Assembly: GCA_963704815.1 (NCBI GenBank)
Contig: CAVPHU010000003.1
Location: forward strand, 62,001-126,000
Reading direction: 5' to 3'
From: DATKWD01 sp963704815
Lineage (GTDB): Bacteria > Actinomycetota > Acidimicrobiia > Acidimicrobiales > Salinilacustritrichaceae
Length of the DNA: 64,000 nt
Below the pieces are notes generated by a model that was given only the letters and a program-made list of their open reading frames with translations, searched no databases and was not told the origin of the DNA. Numbering within the stretch: position 1 is the first letter of the stretch; the number at the start of each line of letters is the position of its first letter. Shown here piece by piece: positions 1-7,558 of this stretch. Position numbers and translations under genes: made by a program.

Positions 1-1
1 G

Positions 2-55
2 CTGGCCGAGGGCATCGGGCTGGCGCTCGAGGAACTCGAGGCCGCGGCGCCCTAG
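2..55 (+). CDS. C-terminal tail of an unidentified protein (5' end outside window)
   Basis: Seventeen codons in the second frame are open from the window edge to a TAG at 53-55. They encode an Ala/Glu/Leu-rich helical tail ending in EELEAAAP. The next gene runs in the opposite direction and its stop lies ten bases away, so the two are convergent. Too little is present to name the protein. That it is a gene end is inferred from codon-position GC bias and from the absence of any better use of the bases. Confidence 0.4.
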   Translation: MAEGIGLALEELEAAAP

Positions 56-64
56 CCCGACGGT

Positions 65-469
65 TCAGGAGACGCCGACGGCTTCCCAGCCCGGATCGGG
101 CCACAGGCCGACGGCGACTTCGTCGTTCACGTTGGCGAACGCCACCGCGCCCGTGGCGAAGGTGAGGACGAACCCACGCTCGAGGGCCCGGGCGGCGATC
201 ACCGTCGTTTCAGTGAAGTTCTCGACCGGAACCGTCTTGGCATCGGTCTCGACCTCGACCCGCCCGCGGTCACCCATCGAATAGCTCGCATACGGCTCCT
301 CGTGGACGATGGCGAGGCTCTGACCCGTCGTGACGATCTGCACCAGGCCGGCCTCGCTCAGGTCGAGCCAGACGTGATTCGGAACGGGTGACCGCTCGCC
401 CTCGGTCACTTCCCACGATGCCGTCACCGAACCGAGCGTCGAGCCGACCAGGTCTGCAGGAGCCACCAT
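65..469 (-). CDS. Hypothetical protein, 134 aa
   Basis: I do not recognise a family. The protein is acidic, has no signal peptide or membrane segment, and alternates short beta-like stretches (for example the region around residues 38-52 and 98-115), suggesting a small beta-rich soluble domain. The ATG at 469 is preceded on the minus strand by TACCGT at 482-477 with a 7-nt spacer, the leaderless-promoter arrangement seen at many starts in this window. It is divergent from the MshC-like ligase gene, whose start is 58 bp away, so the two share a promoter region. It could be a lineage-specific protein. Confidence 0.6.
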   Translation of the reverse strand: MVAPADLVGSTLGSVTASWEVTEGERSPVPNHVWLDLSEAGLVQIVTTGQSLAIVHEEPYASYSMGDRGRVEVETDAKTVPVENFTETTVIAARALERGFVLTFATGAVAFANVNDEVAVGLWPDPGWEAVGVS

Positions 470-527
470 CGACGCGACGGTATCTCGGTCGGACCGAAGC
501 GGCGACGGTCCGCCTACGCTGCACGCC
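470..527. promoter_or_regulatory. Divergent leaderless promoter pair
   Basis: On the minus strand TACCGT (482-477) lies 7 nt before the ATG at 469. On the plus strand TACGCT (515-520) lies 7 nt before the GTG at 528. Neither start has a purine-rich ribosome binding site at normal distance. The spacing puts the predicted transcription start on or next to the start codon. Function is inferred from the pattern only. Confidence 0.5.
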
Positions 528-1625
528 GTGCAACTGCGCCTCGGATCACAGCCGCTGCCGACCCTCGCTCGGGCTCGGATCTACGTGTGCGGCATCACGC
601 CCTACGACACGACCCACATCGGCCACGCGGCGACCTTCACGTGGGTCGACACCCTGAGCCGCGTCCTCGCACACGTGGGCATCGAACCCCAGGTGGTTCG
701 CAACGTCACCGACATCGACGACCATCTCATCGCCGAGGCGGCCGCCCGCAACACGACGTGGCAGGCGCTCGCCACCCAGCAGACCTTCCAGTTCGAGGAG
801 GACATGCGCAAGCTGCGGGTCGATCGGCCGGCCTTCGAGCCCAAGAGCCGCGACTACGTCACCGACGTCATCTTCCTGGCCCGGGCCCTGCTCGACCGCG
901 GCGTGGCGTACGAGCGCGGCGGATCGGTCTTCCTTCGCGCTCCGGACCTGTGGAGGGACTCGGGTCTCAGCGAGGACGACGCGTTGACGGTGTACGGCGA
1001 GCGAGGCGGCCGAATCGAGGACCAGGCGAAGGACAATCCCTTCGACGCCGCCATCTGGCAGCACTCCGACGAGGGCGAACCGGCATGGGAGAGCCCGTGG
1101 GGCCCCGGCCGTCCCGGTTGGCACGCCGAGTGTGCCGCGATGGCGACCTCGATCCTCGGCATGTCGGTCGACGTCCACGCGGGGGGTTGCGACCTCGCCT
1201 ATCCCCATCACGCCTACGAGGAGGCCATTGTCGAGGCCGCGACCGGCGTCGCTCCGTTCGTCCGGTCGTGGATGCACGTCGGCACCGTGCTGCACGGGGG
1301 CGAGAAGGTGGCCAAGTCGACCGGCAACCTGGTGTTCGTCGACGACCTGCTCCAGCGCTGGCCGGCGCAGGCCATCCGCCTGCTGCTCATCGACCGCACG
1401 TGGAACGAGGACTGGGACTTCGAGGAGTCCCAGCTCGACGCGTCGTCGGCACGGCTCGAATCGCTCTGGAACGCCGCCGGTCAGCCCGGTGGCTCGGACG
1501 CGACCATCCTGCAGGCGTGCGAGTTGCTGATGGACGACCTGAACGTCACCTCGGCCATCGACCTCGCCATCGACGAGGGCGGCGAAGCGGCACGAACCGT
1601 CGCCAAGATCCTCGCCCTGCTCTGA
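528..1625 (+). CDS. mshC: MshC-like cysteine ligase (mycothiol pathway; CysS homologue)
   Basis: MshC joins cysteine to GlcN-inositol with ATP, the third-last step of mycothiol synthesis, and derives from cysteinyl-tRNA synthetase. The 365-residue protein opens with the MshC-type block YVCGITPYDTTHIGHA (residues 19-34), where CysS normally reads YVCGPTVYD. It holds the HIGH box (30-33), likely zinc ligands C21, C202, H227/H228 and E231, and a variant KMSKS loop KVAKS (260-264). GPGRPGWHAEC (192-202) also fits MshC. It is somewhat shorter than the roughly 410-residue mycobacterial enzyme, the C-terminal part being reduced, and there is no tRNA-binding CysS tail. The GTG at 528 is chosen because TACGCT sits 7 nt upstream. 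A CysS paralogue of other function remains possible. Confidence 0.7.
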   Translation: MQLRLGSQPLPTLARARIYVCGITPYDTTHIGHAATFTWVDTLSRVLAHVGIEPQVVRNVTDIDDHLIAEAAARNTTWQALATQQTFQFEEDMRKLRVDRPAFEPKSRDYVTDVIFLARALLDRGVAYERGGSVFLRAPDLWRDSGLSEDDALTVYGERGGRIEDQAKDNPFDAAIWQHSDEGEPAWESPWGPGRPGWHAECAAMATSILGMSVDVHAGGCDLAYPHHAYEEAIVEAATGVAPFVRSWMHVGTVLHGGEKVAKSTGNLVFVDDLLQRWPAQAIRLLLIDRTWNEDWDFEESQLDASSARLESLWNAAGQPGGSDATILQACELLMDDLNVTSAIDLAIDEGGEAARTVAKILALL

Positions 1626-1679
1626 GCGCTTCCGGTCCCGGTCATGGGCGTCGGAATCCGATCGCAACGCCGTGGAGTC

Positions 1680-1978
1680 TGCCGATCATTCGGTACACGT
1701 GCCATCTGCGGCCCGGTGCACACCTGGTACAGGAACACCGTCCCTCCCGGCCGGAGCACCCGCTGGAACTCGGCAAACGCCTCGTCGAGATCGACGAACA
1801 TGAGTGATTCCTTCGCCCAGATCACATCCGCGAACTGGGCACTGACTCCCATTGCTTCAGCGGTGCCGTCGTGGAAGCTCACCCGATCGTCGACGCCCGC
1901 AGAGCTCGCCGCTGCTTCAGCCAGCTCGACATGTCGCTGGACGGGATCCACGCCGACGACCGACCACGAGAACCCGCC
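1680..1978 (-). pseudogene. Remnant of a class I SAM-dependent methyltransferase
   Basis: Reading minus from about 1978, the peptide GGFSWSVVGVDPVQRHVELA continues into a motif like ADVIWAKESLMFVDLDEA and then RVLRPGGTVFLYQV, which are the post-motif I acidic strand, motif II and motif III regions of a class I methyltransferase. The nucleotide-binding glycine loop and everything before it are missing; upstream the frame runs into the inverted repeat and promoter of the HNH gene. Downstream, homology fades by about 1680 and the frame then runs antisense through the ligase gene. There is no plausible start codon with a promoter. It reads as a gene truncated at both ends. Confidence 0.55.
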
Positions 1979-2016
1979 AAGCGGGACGCGAAGGGTCCCG
2001 GATCCTCGGCATAGGT

Positions 2017-2048
2017 GTCACACCCCCTCTGCATACTGGGGGTGTGAC
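2017..2048. repeat. Perfect 11-bp inverted repeat around the HNH gene promoter
   Basis: Left arm GTCACACCCCC (2017-2027) and right arm GGGGGTGTGAC (2038-2048) are exact reverse complements separated by 10 nt. The loop contains CATACT (2032-2037), a good -10 box 6 nt before the GTG start at 2044, and the right arm contains that start codon. This is what an operator or a recombination site overlapping a leaderless promoter would look like. Which one it is cannot be told from sequence alone. Confidence 0.6.
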
Positions 2049-3378
2049 GTTGATCGATGCACTGGCCAGTGCGGCCGGGCCGGGAGAGCAGACCCATCAG
2101 TTGATCTCCGACGTCATGAACGCGGTCGATGCGCTGAAGCATCTGCGGCTCGAGTGGACCGCCGAAGAGCAGGCTGACGCGCTGCGGGACCTCGACACAG
2201 CGCGCTCGATGCTCGAGGCCCACCTGTCCGGTGGGCTCCGCGAGTTCGCGTCGGTCGAGAATCTGCGGGAGGTGGGGGCAGCGTCGATGTCGGGTTGGCT
2301 GGTCGCAGCAACGGGGACGACGCGGCGCGATGCAGGCCGGAGGGCTTCGTTGGCGAACACGTTGGCCGAGTTGCCGCTGCTGGATGAGGCGATGCGTGAC
2401 GGTGAGGTGCCGATCGAGGCAGCACGGGTCATCGCTCGGGCGTTGAACCCACGAACGAGGCATCTGTTTGACGTGTTCACTCAGGCGATGTTCGTCGAAG
2501 CGGCGAAGTCCAAGCCGTTGGATGCGTTGGCGGCCGATGTGGAGCACTGGCTCGAAGTCGTGGATCCGGATGGCCCGGCGCCGGATGACCCGACGACGGA
2601 CACGTTCCACGCAAGCCCCGTGGGTGACCGGGTCCGGCTGAAGGGTGATCTGTGCCAGCAGACCGGGGTGCCGTTGTTGGCGGCGTTGGATGAGGAGATG
2701 GCCAAGCTCCGCGCCACTGCGCCCGACGACCCCGACCAGCCCGACCGGCCCATCTCCAACCGTCGGGCCGAGGCCCTGTCGAACCTGTGCACGCGTGGCG
2801 CGGCGGCACCCGACTCCACGACCCGCCGCGAGCCGGCCTTCGTCGTTGTCGACGAAACCCACGCAGAGACTCCTCGGTTCGGGTTGCCCGACGGCACCTT
2901 CATCCCGGCCCGACTCGCGCGGCGGTGGGCCACCAACGCCGACCACCTTCGCCTGGTGTTCGCCAACACCATCAGCGGGGAGCCGGCCCGGTTCGTCAAC
3001 TCCGACGGCGGGGTCGTCGACGAGCTCGACCTGGGGCGGACGACCCGGTTCGCGAACCGGGCTCAACGCCGGGCCCTTGCTGTCCGTGACGGTGGGTGTG
3101 GGTTCCCGGGTTGCGATCGGCCCCACCGGTACTGCGACGCCCACCACATCATCTGGTGGGAACACGACGGCCCGACCGATCTCGACAACCTCGTGCTCCT
3201 GTGCCGGTTCCACCACGTCGTGGTGCATTCCGGGCTCTATCGGATCGACACGATCGATCACCGGCCCGTGTTCTCCGTGGCGGATCCCGACGATCACGAG
3301 TGGACCGGCCCGACCCTGCACGAGAACTGGCACCGCCACGAGCCCCACAGCCACCGACGAAGACCACGTCGCGGGTGA
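2044..3378 (+). CDS. 13E12-repeat family HNH endonuclease (DUF222 domain)
   Basis: The 444-residue protein has the DUF222 helical region in its first three quarters and an HNH nuclease domain at the C-terminus. The nuclease signature is complete: CGFPGCDRPHRYCDAHHI, then WWEHDGPTDLDNLVLLC and RFHHVVVH, giving the zinc cysteines and catalytic histidines. This family is multicopy in actinobacterial genomes (REP13E12 in Mycobacterium tuberculosis, where copies serve as prophage attachment regions). Its in vivo substrate is not established. The GTG at 2044 is chosen because CATACT sits 6 nt upstream, inside a perfect inverted repeat; longer in-frame extensions would cross that promoter. It lies beside a truncated methyltransferase, which suggests insertion or local rearrangement. 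Confidence 0.85.
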   Translation: MTLIDALASAAGPGEQTHQLISDVMNAVDALKHLRLEWTAEEQADALRDLDTARSMLEAHLSGGLREFASVENLREVGAASMSGWLVAATGTTRRDAGRRASLANTLAELPLLDEAMRDGEVPIEAARVIARALNPRTRHLFDVFTQAMFVEAAKSKPLDALAADVEHWLEVVDPDGPAPDDPTTDTFHASPVGDRVRLKGDLCQQTGVPLLAALDEEMAKLRATAPDDPDQPDRPISNRRAEALSNLCTRGAAAPDSTTRREPAFVVVDETHAETPRFGLPDGTFIPARLARRWATNADHLRLVFANTISGEPARFVNSDGGVVDELDLGRTTRFANRAQRRALAVRDGGCGFPGCDRPHRYCDAHHIIWWEHDGPTDLDNLVLLCRFHHVVVHSGLYRIDTIDHRPVFSVADPDDHEWTGPTLHENWHRHEPHSHRRRPRRG

Positions 3379-3402
3379 ACGGCAGCCCGAGGGGCCGTCC
3401 GC

Positions 3403-4293
3403 TCAGGAACCGATGAACTCCTCGACGACCCCGACCGTCCGGTCGAGTTCGTCCAGGTCGCCGGTGGTGGGAACCAGGATGATCTCGTCGCAGCCGGCCT
3501 GAGCAAGGCCGCGGAGGCCGTCGAGGAGGAACTGCTCGCTGGTCATCGTCATCGAGTCGGCCATCGCTGCGGCGAAGTCGTCGCCGAAGATGCCGAGGTA
3601 CTTCCGCCCGTAGGCCCGCGCCCGTTCGGCGCCATCGGGTCCGAGGCCGTACCAGAACGACGTGGTCAGCACGGGCGGGTCGGCGCGCCCCGCTGCGGTC
3701 CACGCCGCACGCACACTGGCGAAGGTCAGCTCGGCCTGGCTCTGGTCGGGGTCGGTGACGAACCCGGTCACGCCGACGGCCCACTGCGCCGCTCGGGCGA
3801 TCGCCTTGGGGCCCAGGACCCCGGCGTAGAGAGGCGGGCCGCCGGGCTGCACGGGGCGGGGACCGATCGGATCGAGGTCGTCGGCCGCGGCCTCGCCGGC
3901 CCAAACCCGCTTCAGGTGTGCGACCTGGTCGTCCATACGTTGGTGACGGTGATCGAACCGTCCCTCCACGGCCCGGAAGTCGGCGTCGCGCCCGCCGACC
4001 CCGACGCTCACGTCGAGCCGACCGCCCGAGATGACGTCGATGGTCGCCATCTGCTTGGCGATGAGGTTCGCCGGATGCATCGGCAGGATGACCACGGTCG
4101 ACATCAACCGCACCCGTTCGGTCACCGACGCGGCCGCGGCGAGCGACGTCATCATCTCGAGGTTGTGATACGTGATCCGCTCGCCGACGGCCAGGGTCGA
4201 GAACGGGCCTTCGTCGACCCGCCGGCACCAGGCGAGGAAGGTGTCGCGGTCGACCCCCTCGATCATCGACGGGATGGTCATGCCGATCCTCAT
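3403..4293 (-). CDS. LLM-class (bacterial luciferase-like) F420/flavin-dependent oxidoreductase
   Basis: A 296-residue protein of the luciferase-like monooxygenase superfamily, a TIM barrel that in actinobacteria usually takes coenzyme F420H2. The opening strand MRIGMTIPSM, the block VRLMSTVVILPMHPANLIAK, the following ISGGRLDVSVGVGG and the late GCDEIILVPTTG are characteristic. The ATG at 4293 overlaps the stop of the upstream nudC gene (ATGA), so the two are translationally coupled. F420 genes (cofD, cofE) lie 50 kb away in the same window, consistent with F420 use, but FMN cannot be excluded. The substrate is unknown. Confidence 0.8.
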   Translation of the reverse strand: MRIGMTIPSMIEGVDRDTFLAWCRRVDEGPFSTLAVGERITYHNLEMMTSLAAAASVTERVRLMSTVVILPMHPANLIAKQMATIDVISGGRLDVSVGVGGRDADFRAVEGRFDHRHQRMDDQVAHLKRVWAGEAAADDLDPIGPRPVQPGGPPLYAGVLGPKAIARAAQWAVGVTGFVTDPDQSQAELTFASVRAAWTAAGRADPPVLTTSFWYGLGPDGAERARAYGRKYLGIFGDDFAAAMADSMTMTSEQFLLDGLRGLAQAGCDEIILVPTTGDLDELDRTVGVVEEFIGS

Positions 4294-5069
4294 GCGTCGC
4301 CGACCTCACCTGCGAGCCAGGCGTCGATGAGCTGGCGGGCGATGCTCATACCCGGCGGGATGTCGGGCAGGTCGTCGCGGGTGTACCAGTTGGCGTCGAC
4401 GATCTCGGTGGGGTCGATCTCGATGTCGCCCGACTTCCAGCGAGCGGTGAACCCGATCATCAAGGAGTGCGGGAACGGCCACGGCTGACTCGAGTGGTAT
4501 GCCACATCGTCGACGACGAGTCCGACCTCCTCGAGCACCTCGCGTCGCACCGCTTGTTCGAGGTACTCCCCCGGTTCGACGAAGCCCGCCAGACAGCTGT
4601 ACATCGGGATCGGGAATGCCTTGCCCCTGGCGAGCAGTGCCCGACCCTCGTCGTCGGTCACCAGCGTGATGACGGCCGGCGCCAAACGCGGGAACGCCAT
4701 CAGCCCGCATGCCGGACACCGCTTCGCCCGTTCGCCGTCGGCTGACTCGGTCGGGGTGGCGCAGCGTCCGCAGTACTGGTGGGTGCGCTGCCACTCGACC
4801 AGCTGGACGGCGCGACCGGCGAGGGTCCAGGTGGGCTCGTCGACCTTCCCGTACAGCCCCATCAGCGGCGCACCGAAGAACCCGTCGGGGATGCCGTCGC
4901 CGTCGACGTCGACCGCCCAGTAGTGGGTGCCGCCCATGGTGCCGAGGTAGAGGCTCGCGGGTTCGGGGTCAGCGTCTTCGTGCACCGCGATCTCGGTTCG
5001 ATCGACGTAGAACACGACTCGGCCGCCATCGTCGGTCGGCGGTTCGGTCGGGAGTCGCAGGTCGTCCAT
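4290..5069 (-). CDS. nudC: NAD(H) diphosphatase NudC (Nudix hydrolase)
   Basis: NudC hydrolyses NADH/NAD to NMN and AMP and can remove NAD caps from RNA 5' ends. The 259-residue protein has the zinc ribbon C100/C103/C118/C121, the Nudix box beginning at GFVEPGE (162-168) and ending REVLEEVGL (176-184), and the NudC-specific SQPWPFPHS motif (194-202) that separates it from other Nudix enzymes. The start at 5069 (MDDLRLP) is preferred over a longer in-frame reading whose extra 43 residues look antisense to the next gene. CATGAT lies 6 nt upstream, a weak leaderless -10. It is divergent from the gene at 5104 and coupled to the LLM oxidoreductase downstream. Confidence 0.9.
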   Translation of the reverse strand: MDDLRLPTEPPTDDGGRVVFYVDRTEIAVHEDADPEPASLYLGTMGGTHYWAVDVDGDGIPDGFFGAPLMGLYGKVDEPTWTLAGRAVQLVEWQRTHQYCGRCATPTESADGERAKRCPACGLMAFPRLAPAVITLVTDDEGRALLARGKAFPIPMYSCLAGFVEPGEYLEQAVRREVLEEVGLVVDDVAYHSSQPWPFPHSLMIGFTARWKSGDIEIDPTEIVDANWYTRDDLPDIPPGMSIARQLIDAWLAGEVGDA

Positions 5070-5103
5070 CGCACGATCATGACGCGCCTGCCACGATGAG
5101 CGC

Positions 5104-5985
5104 ATGACGAGCGCAGCGCACCAACGGACCCGAACCTTCCGCGACGTGCTCGAACCGGTGATCGGCGGGGTGTTCTTCTCGCCCGAGTGCCACACCAACT
5201 ACGGGGCACTCGGATTCGACCCGAGCCCGCTGACCAGCGACGGGGTGGCGCTGCCCGACGGTGTCGCCTACTTCGGGAGCCGCGGCGCCAGTATGGGGCG
5301 AGTCGCGGGCGAGGTGGTGGCCGCAGCGTTCGCCGTCTTCAACCCGGTGGCTGTGGTCCCGGCGATCGAGCGGGCATGGGCGACCAGCAGCCCTGAGGAC
5401 CTGGTCGAAGCCAGGGTCTCGGGCGCCGTTGCGCAGTTGCGCCGGATCCTGGGCGATCCGCCCGAGGTGCGCGAGGTCGCGGATGCGCTGATCGATGCGG
5501 TCAACGGAGCGCCCCCGGCCGGACGGCCGCTGTACGCCGGCACGCTGACGATGCCGTACACCGGCGAGGACGACTGGCGCGACCTCTTCGTCGCCGGCGA
5601 CCGCATCCGCGAGTACCGCGGCGACAGCCACACGTCGGCGTGGACGGCGGCCGGCTTCGACGCGGTCGAGATCGGACTGCTGACCGAACTGTTCTGGGGC
5701 CTGCCCATGCGCAGCTACCTGCGCACCCGAGCCTGGAACGACACCGACATGGACGACGCCGCGGCCCGGCTCCGCAGCCGCGGGCTGATCGACGACGAGT
5801 ACTTCACCGACGCCGGCCGTGCGGCACGCGAGGCCGTCGAGGCGGCGACCGACGAGCAGATGCTCCGTATCACCGACCGCCTCGGCGACGACTTCGATCG
5901 AGTCAACCAGGTGCTCCGAGGCTGGAGCACCCAGGTGATCGAGGCCGGCGGCTATCTGAGATCGGCCACCTCACTCACCGAGTAG
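5104..5985 (+). CDS. SCO6745-like protein (predicted winged-helix fold)
   Basis: A 293-residue soluble, mostly helical protein resembling the actinobacterial family that contains Streptomyces SCO6745. Typical traits are the FFSPECHTNYGALGF segment near residue 24, the YFGSRGASMGRV segment, an internal repeat-like organisation with a second half around MRSYLRTRAWNDTDMDDAA, and RLRSRGLIDDEYFTDAGR, which reads like the wing of a MarR-type winged helix. The family is thought to have a winged-helix fold without a proven target. The start is 34 bp from the divergent nudC start. I recall this family from memory, so the name is tentative. Confidence 0.5.
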   Translation: MTSAAHQRTRTFRDVLEPVIGGVFFSPECHTNYGALGFDPSPLTSDGVALPDGVAYFGSRGASMGRVAGEVVAAAFAVFNPVAVVPAIERAWATSSPEDLVEARVSGAVAQLRRILGDPPEVREVADALIDAVNGAPPAGRPLYAGTLTMPYTGEDDWRDLFVAGDRIREYRGDSHTSAWTAAGFDAVEIGLLTELFWGLPMRSYLRTRAWNDTDMDDAAARLRSRGLIDDEYFTDAGRAAREAVEAATDEQMLRITDRLGDDFDRVNQVLRGWSTQVIEAGGYLRSATSLTE

Positions 5986-5993
5986 GTCCCGCT

Positions 5994-6803
5994 TCAGATC
6001 ATGAAGGCCATGTTGGTGATGACGGCTCGGCCGAGGTCCTCGTCGCCGTCGATGGCGACCTTGTCGTCGGCCAGGACCGACTCGCCGTCCCAGCGGCCGA
6101 GCGACAGGCACCACCAGGTCTCGGCGTCCATGGTCAGCTCGACCGTCGGCTCCTCTGGCGCGTCGCCCGACACCTGGGCCCGGCCCTCGACCACCTTCAC
6201 CGCAATCGTGCGAGCCTGATCACCGGTGAGGTCGAAGACCACCGACTGGCCCTCGGCGGCGCCGGCCTTCTTGCCGACGACGAAGCCCATCGCCGGCTCG
6301 TAGCGGGCGAGCGAGTGGTCGGCCACCGGTCCGGTGATGTTGCCCGGCTTGCCGACGGCGCGGCGGATGTCCTGGTCGTGCACCCAGCTGTCCATGACCC
6401 GGATGTTCATGAACTCCGAGTACGGCACGATGCCGGTCGGGCCGGGCATCTCCTGGTTCCACTGCTCGTCGGTGAACGCCTCCATCTCGGCGAGGCGGCG
6501 GGCGGTGACCGCCTTGAACTCGGCGAGGACCTCGGCGCCGGGCCGTCCACGGCGGGCGGCGACCCAGGCCTCGTTCATCGCACCGATCGGATTCTTGGCG
6601 TGCGCGGGCGGGTCGCCCTCGAGCGGCGGCGCCGCCTCACCGAGCAGCTGGAGCTCGGTGCCGATGATGTGCGAGAGGTTGTCGCGTACCGTCCAACCCG
6701 GGAGCTCGGAGTCGCGATCCCAGTCCTCGTCGGACAGCGAGTCACCGAGTTCGGCGAGTGCGGTCCATTCGGTGCGCAGAAGGTCGACCACGGGAGGGCT
6801 CAT
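5994..6803 (-). CDS. Maleylpyruvate-isomerase-type mycothiol-dependent enzyme (DinB-like fold)
   Basis: A 269-residue member of the TIGR03083-type family, whose N-terminal DinB-like four-helix bundle binds a divalent metal and uses mycothiol. LPGWTVRDNLSHIIGTE (34-50, with metal-type H45) and SWVHDQDIRRA (139-149, with H142 and D145) are the two signature helices, followed by a C-terminal SCP2-like beta domain. The ATG at 6803 is chosen over one at 6830 because TAGGTT (6817-6812) lies 8 nt upstream and because 6830 would overlap the start of the divergent gene. The substrate is unknown. It supports mycothiol use in this organism. Confidence 0.8.
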   Translation of the reverse strand: MSPPVVDLLRTEWTALAELGDSLSDEDWDRDSELPGWTVRDNLSHIIGTELQLLGEAAPPLEGDPPAHAKNPIGAMNEAWVAARRGRPGAEVLAEFKAVTARRLAEMEAFTDEQWNQEMPGPTGIVPYSEFMNIRVMDSWVHDQDIRRAVGKPGNITGPVADHSLARYEPAMGFVVGKKAGAAEGQSVVFDLTGDQARTIAVKVVEGRAQVSGDAPEEPTVELTMDAETWWCLSLGRWDGESVLADDKVAIDGDEDLGRAVITNMAFMI

Positions 6804-6828
6804 GACCGCCGAACCTACACTCGGCGAC
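6804..6828. promoter_or_regulatory. Overlapping divergent -10 boxes in a 25-bp intergenic gap
   Basis: The minus-strand box TAGGTT occupies 6817-6812 and the plus-strand box TACACT occupies 6816-6821, so the two share the TA at 6816-6817. Spacers to the starts are 8 nt (ATG at 6803) and 7 nt (ATG at 6829). Both transcripts would be leaderless. RNA polymerase cannot occupy both directions at once, so the pair is expected to compete. Inferred from sequence pattern. Confidence 0.5.
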
Positions 6829-7542
6829 ATGGACGTTTCCTCGGTCGACTTCCACTTCGACGTGATGTGCCCGTACGCCTACCAGACCTCCAAGTGGATC
6901 CGGGCCGTGCGCGACGAGATCGGCATCGAGATCTCCTGGAAGTTCTTCAGCCTCGAAGAGGTCAACCGGGTCGAGGGCAAGAAGCACCCCTGGGAGCGCG
7001 AGTGGAGCTACGGCTGGTCGATGATGCGCATCGGGGCGTTGTTGCGCCGCCAGGACATGGCGATGCTCGACGCCTGGTACGAGCGGGCCGGACGCGCGCT
7101 CCACGAAGACGGCCTGAAGCCGCACGAGCCCGACGTGGCCCGACACCTCCTGTCCGAGCTCGGGTTCGACCCGGGGCTGGTCGACGAGGCCATCGCCGAC
7201 CAGACGACCCACGACGAGGTCCGCGACGAGCATCAGAAGGTCATCGACCACGGCGGCTACGGCGTGCCCACGCTCTTCTTCGGCGACCACTGCCTGTTCG
7301 GACCGGTCCTGATCGACCCGCCCACCGGCGACGCCGCCGTCCGCCTGTGGCATGCCGTGACCGCATGGACCGAGTTCCCGAACGTCTACGAGCTCCAGAA
7401 GCCCAAGACCAAGGCCGACGAGGCGGCCATCGTCGAGACGTTCACGCCGTATCTCGAGGCCCGCGACTGGGTCAGCATCAATCGGGGCAAGGAGATCGGC
7501 TTCGGCGACGAAGGCTTCGAGGTCGTCGGCGAAGCCCGCTGA
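6829..7542 (+). CDS. DsbA-family protein resembling mycothiol-dependent nitroreductase Rv2466c
   Basis: The 237-residue thioredoxin-fold protein has the DsbA layout with an inserted helical domain, the cis-proline segment GGYGVPTLFFGDHC, and the late block GPVLIDPPTGDAAVRLWHAV followed by a VYELQKPKTK segment that matches my recollection of Rv2466c (GPVL...LWD...FELKRTR). Rv2466c has a CPWC redox centre; here the site is CPYA (C14-A17), so the resolving cysteine is absent. A monothiol mechanism with mycothiol is possible. The ATG at 6829 is favoured over 6802 because TACACT lies between them, 7 nt from 6829. It is divergent from a mycothiol-dependent enzyme, which fits a shared thiol cofactor. 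Confidence 0.65.
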   Translation: MDVSSVDFHFDVMCPYAYQTSKWIRAVRDEIGIEISWKFFSLEEVNRVEGKKHPWEREWSYGWSMMRIGALLRRQDMAMLDAWYERAGRALHEDGLKPHEPDVARHLLSELGFDPGLVDEAIADQTTHDEVRDEHQKVIDHGGYGVPTLFFGDHCLFGPVLIDPPTGDAAVRLWHAVTAWTEFPNVYELQKPKTKADEAAIVETFTPYLEARDWVSINRGKEIGFGDEGFEVVGEAR

Positions 7543-7558
7543 GGGCGGCGCCCCTCAG
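7539..7558. terminator. Candidate bidirectional hairpin between convergent genes
   Basis: CTGAGGG (7539-7545) and CCCTCAG (7552-7558) form a 7-bp GC-rich stem with a 6-nt loop. The stem contains both stop codons, TGA of the DsbA-like gene and TCA (TGA on minus) of the crotonase gene. There is no U-tract on either side, so intrinsic termination is uncertain. Confidence 0.35.

Noticed and set aside
1481..1951. An intact 156-residue methyltransferase on the minus strand
   Set aside because: Its start lacks the SAM-binding loop and its last 60 codons are antisense to the MshC-like gene; treated as a remnant.
6802..6828. Earlier ATG at 6802 as start of the Rv2466c-like gene
   Set aside because: It would place the TACACT -10 box inside the coding region and overlap the divergent gene; the family N-terminus matches the start at 6829.
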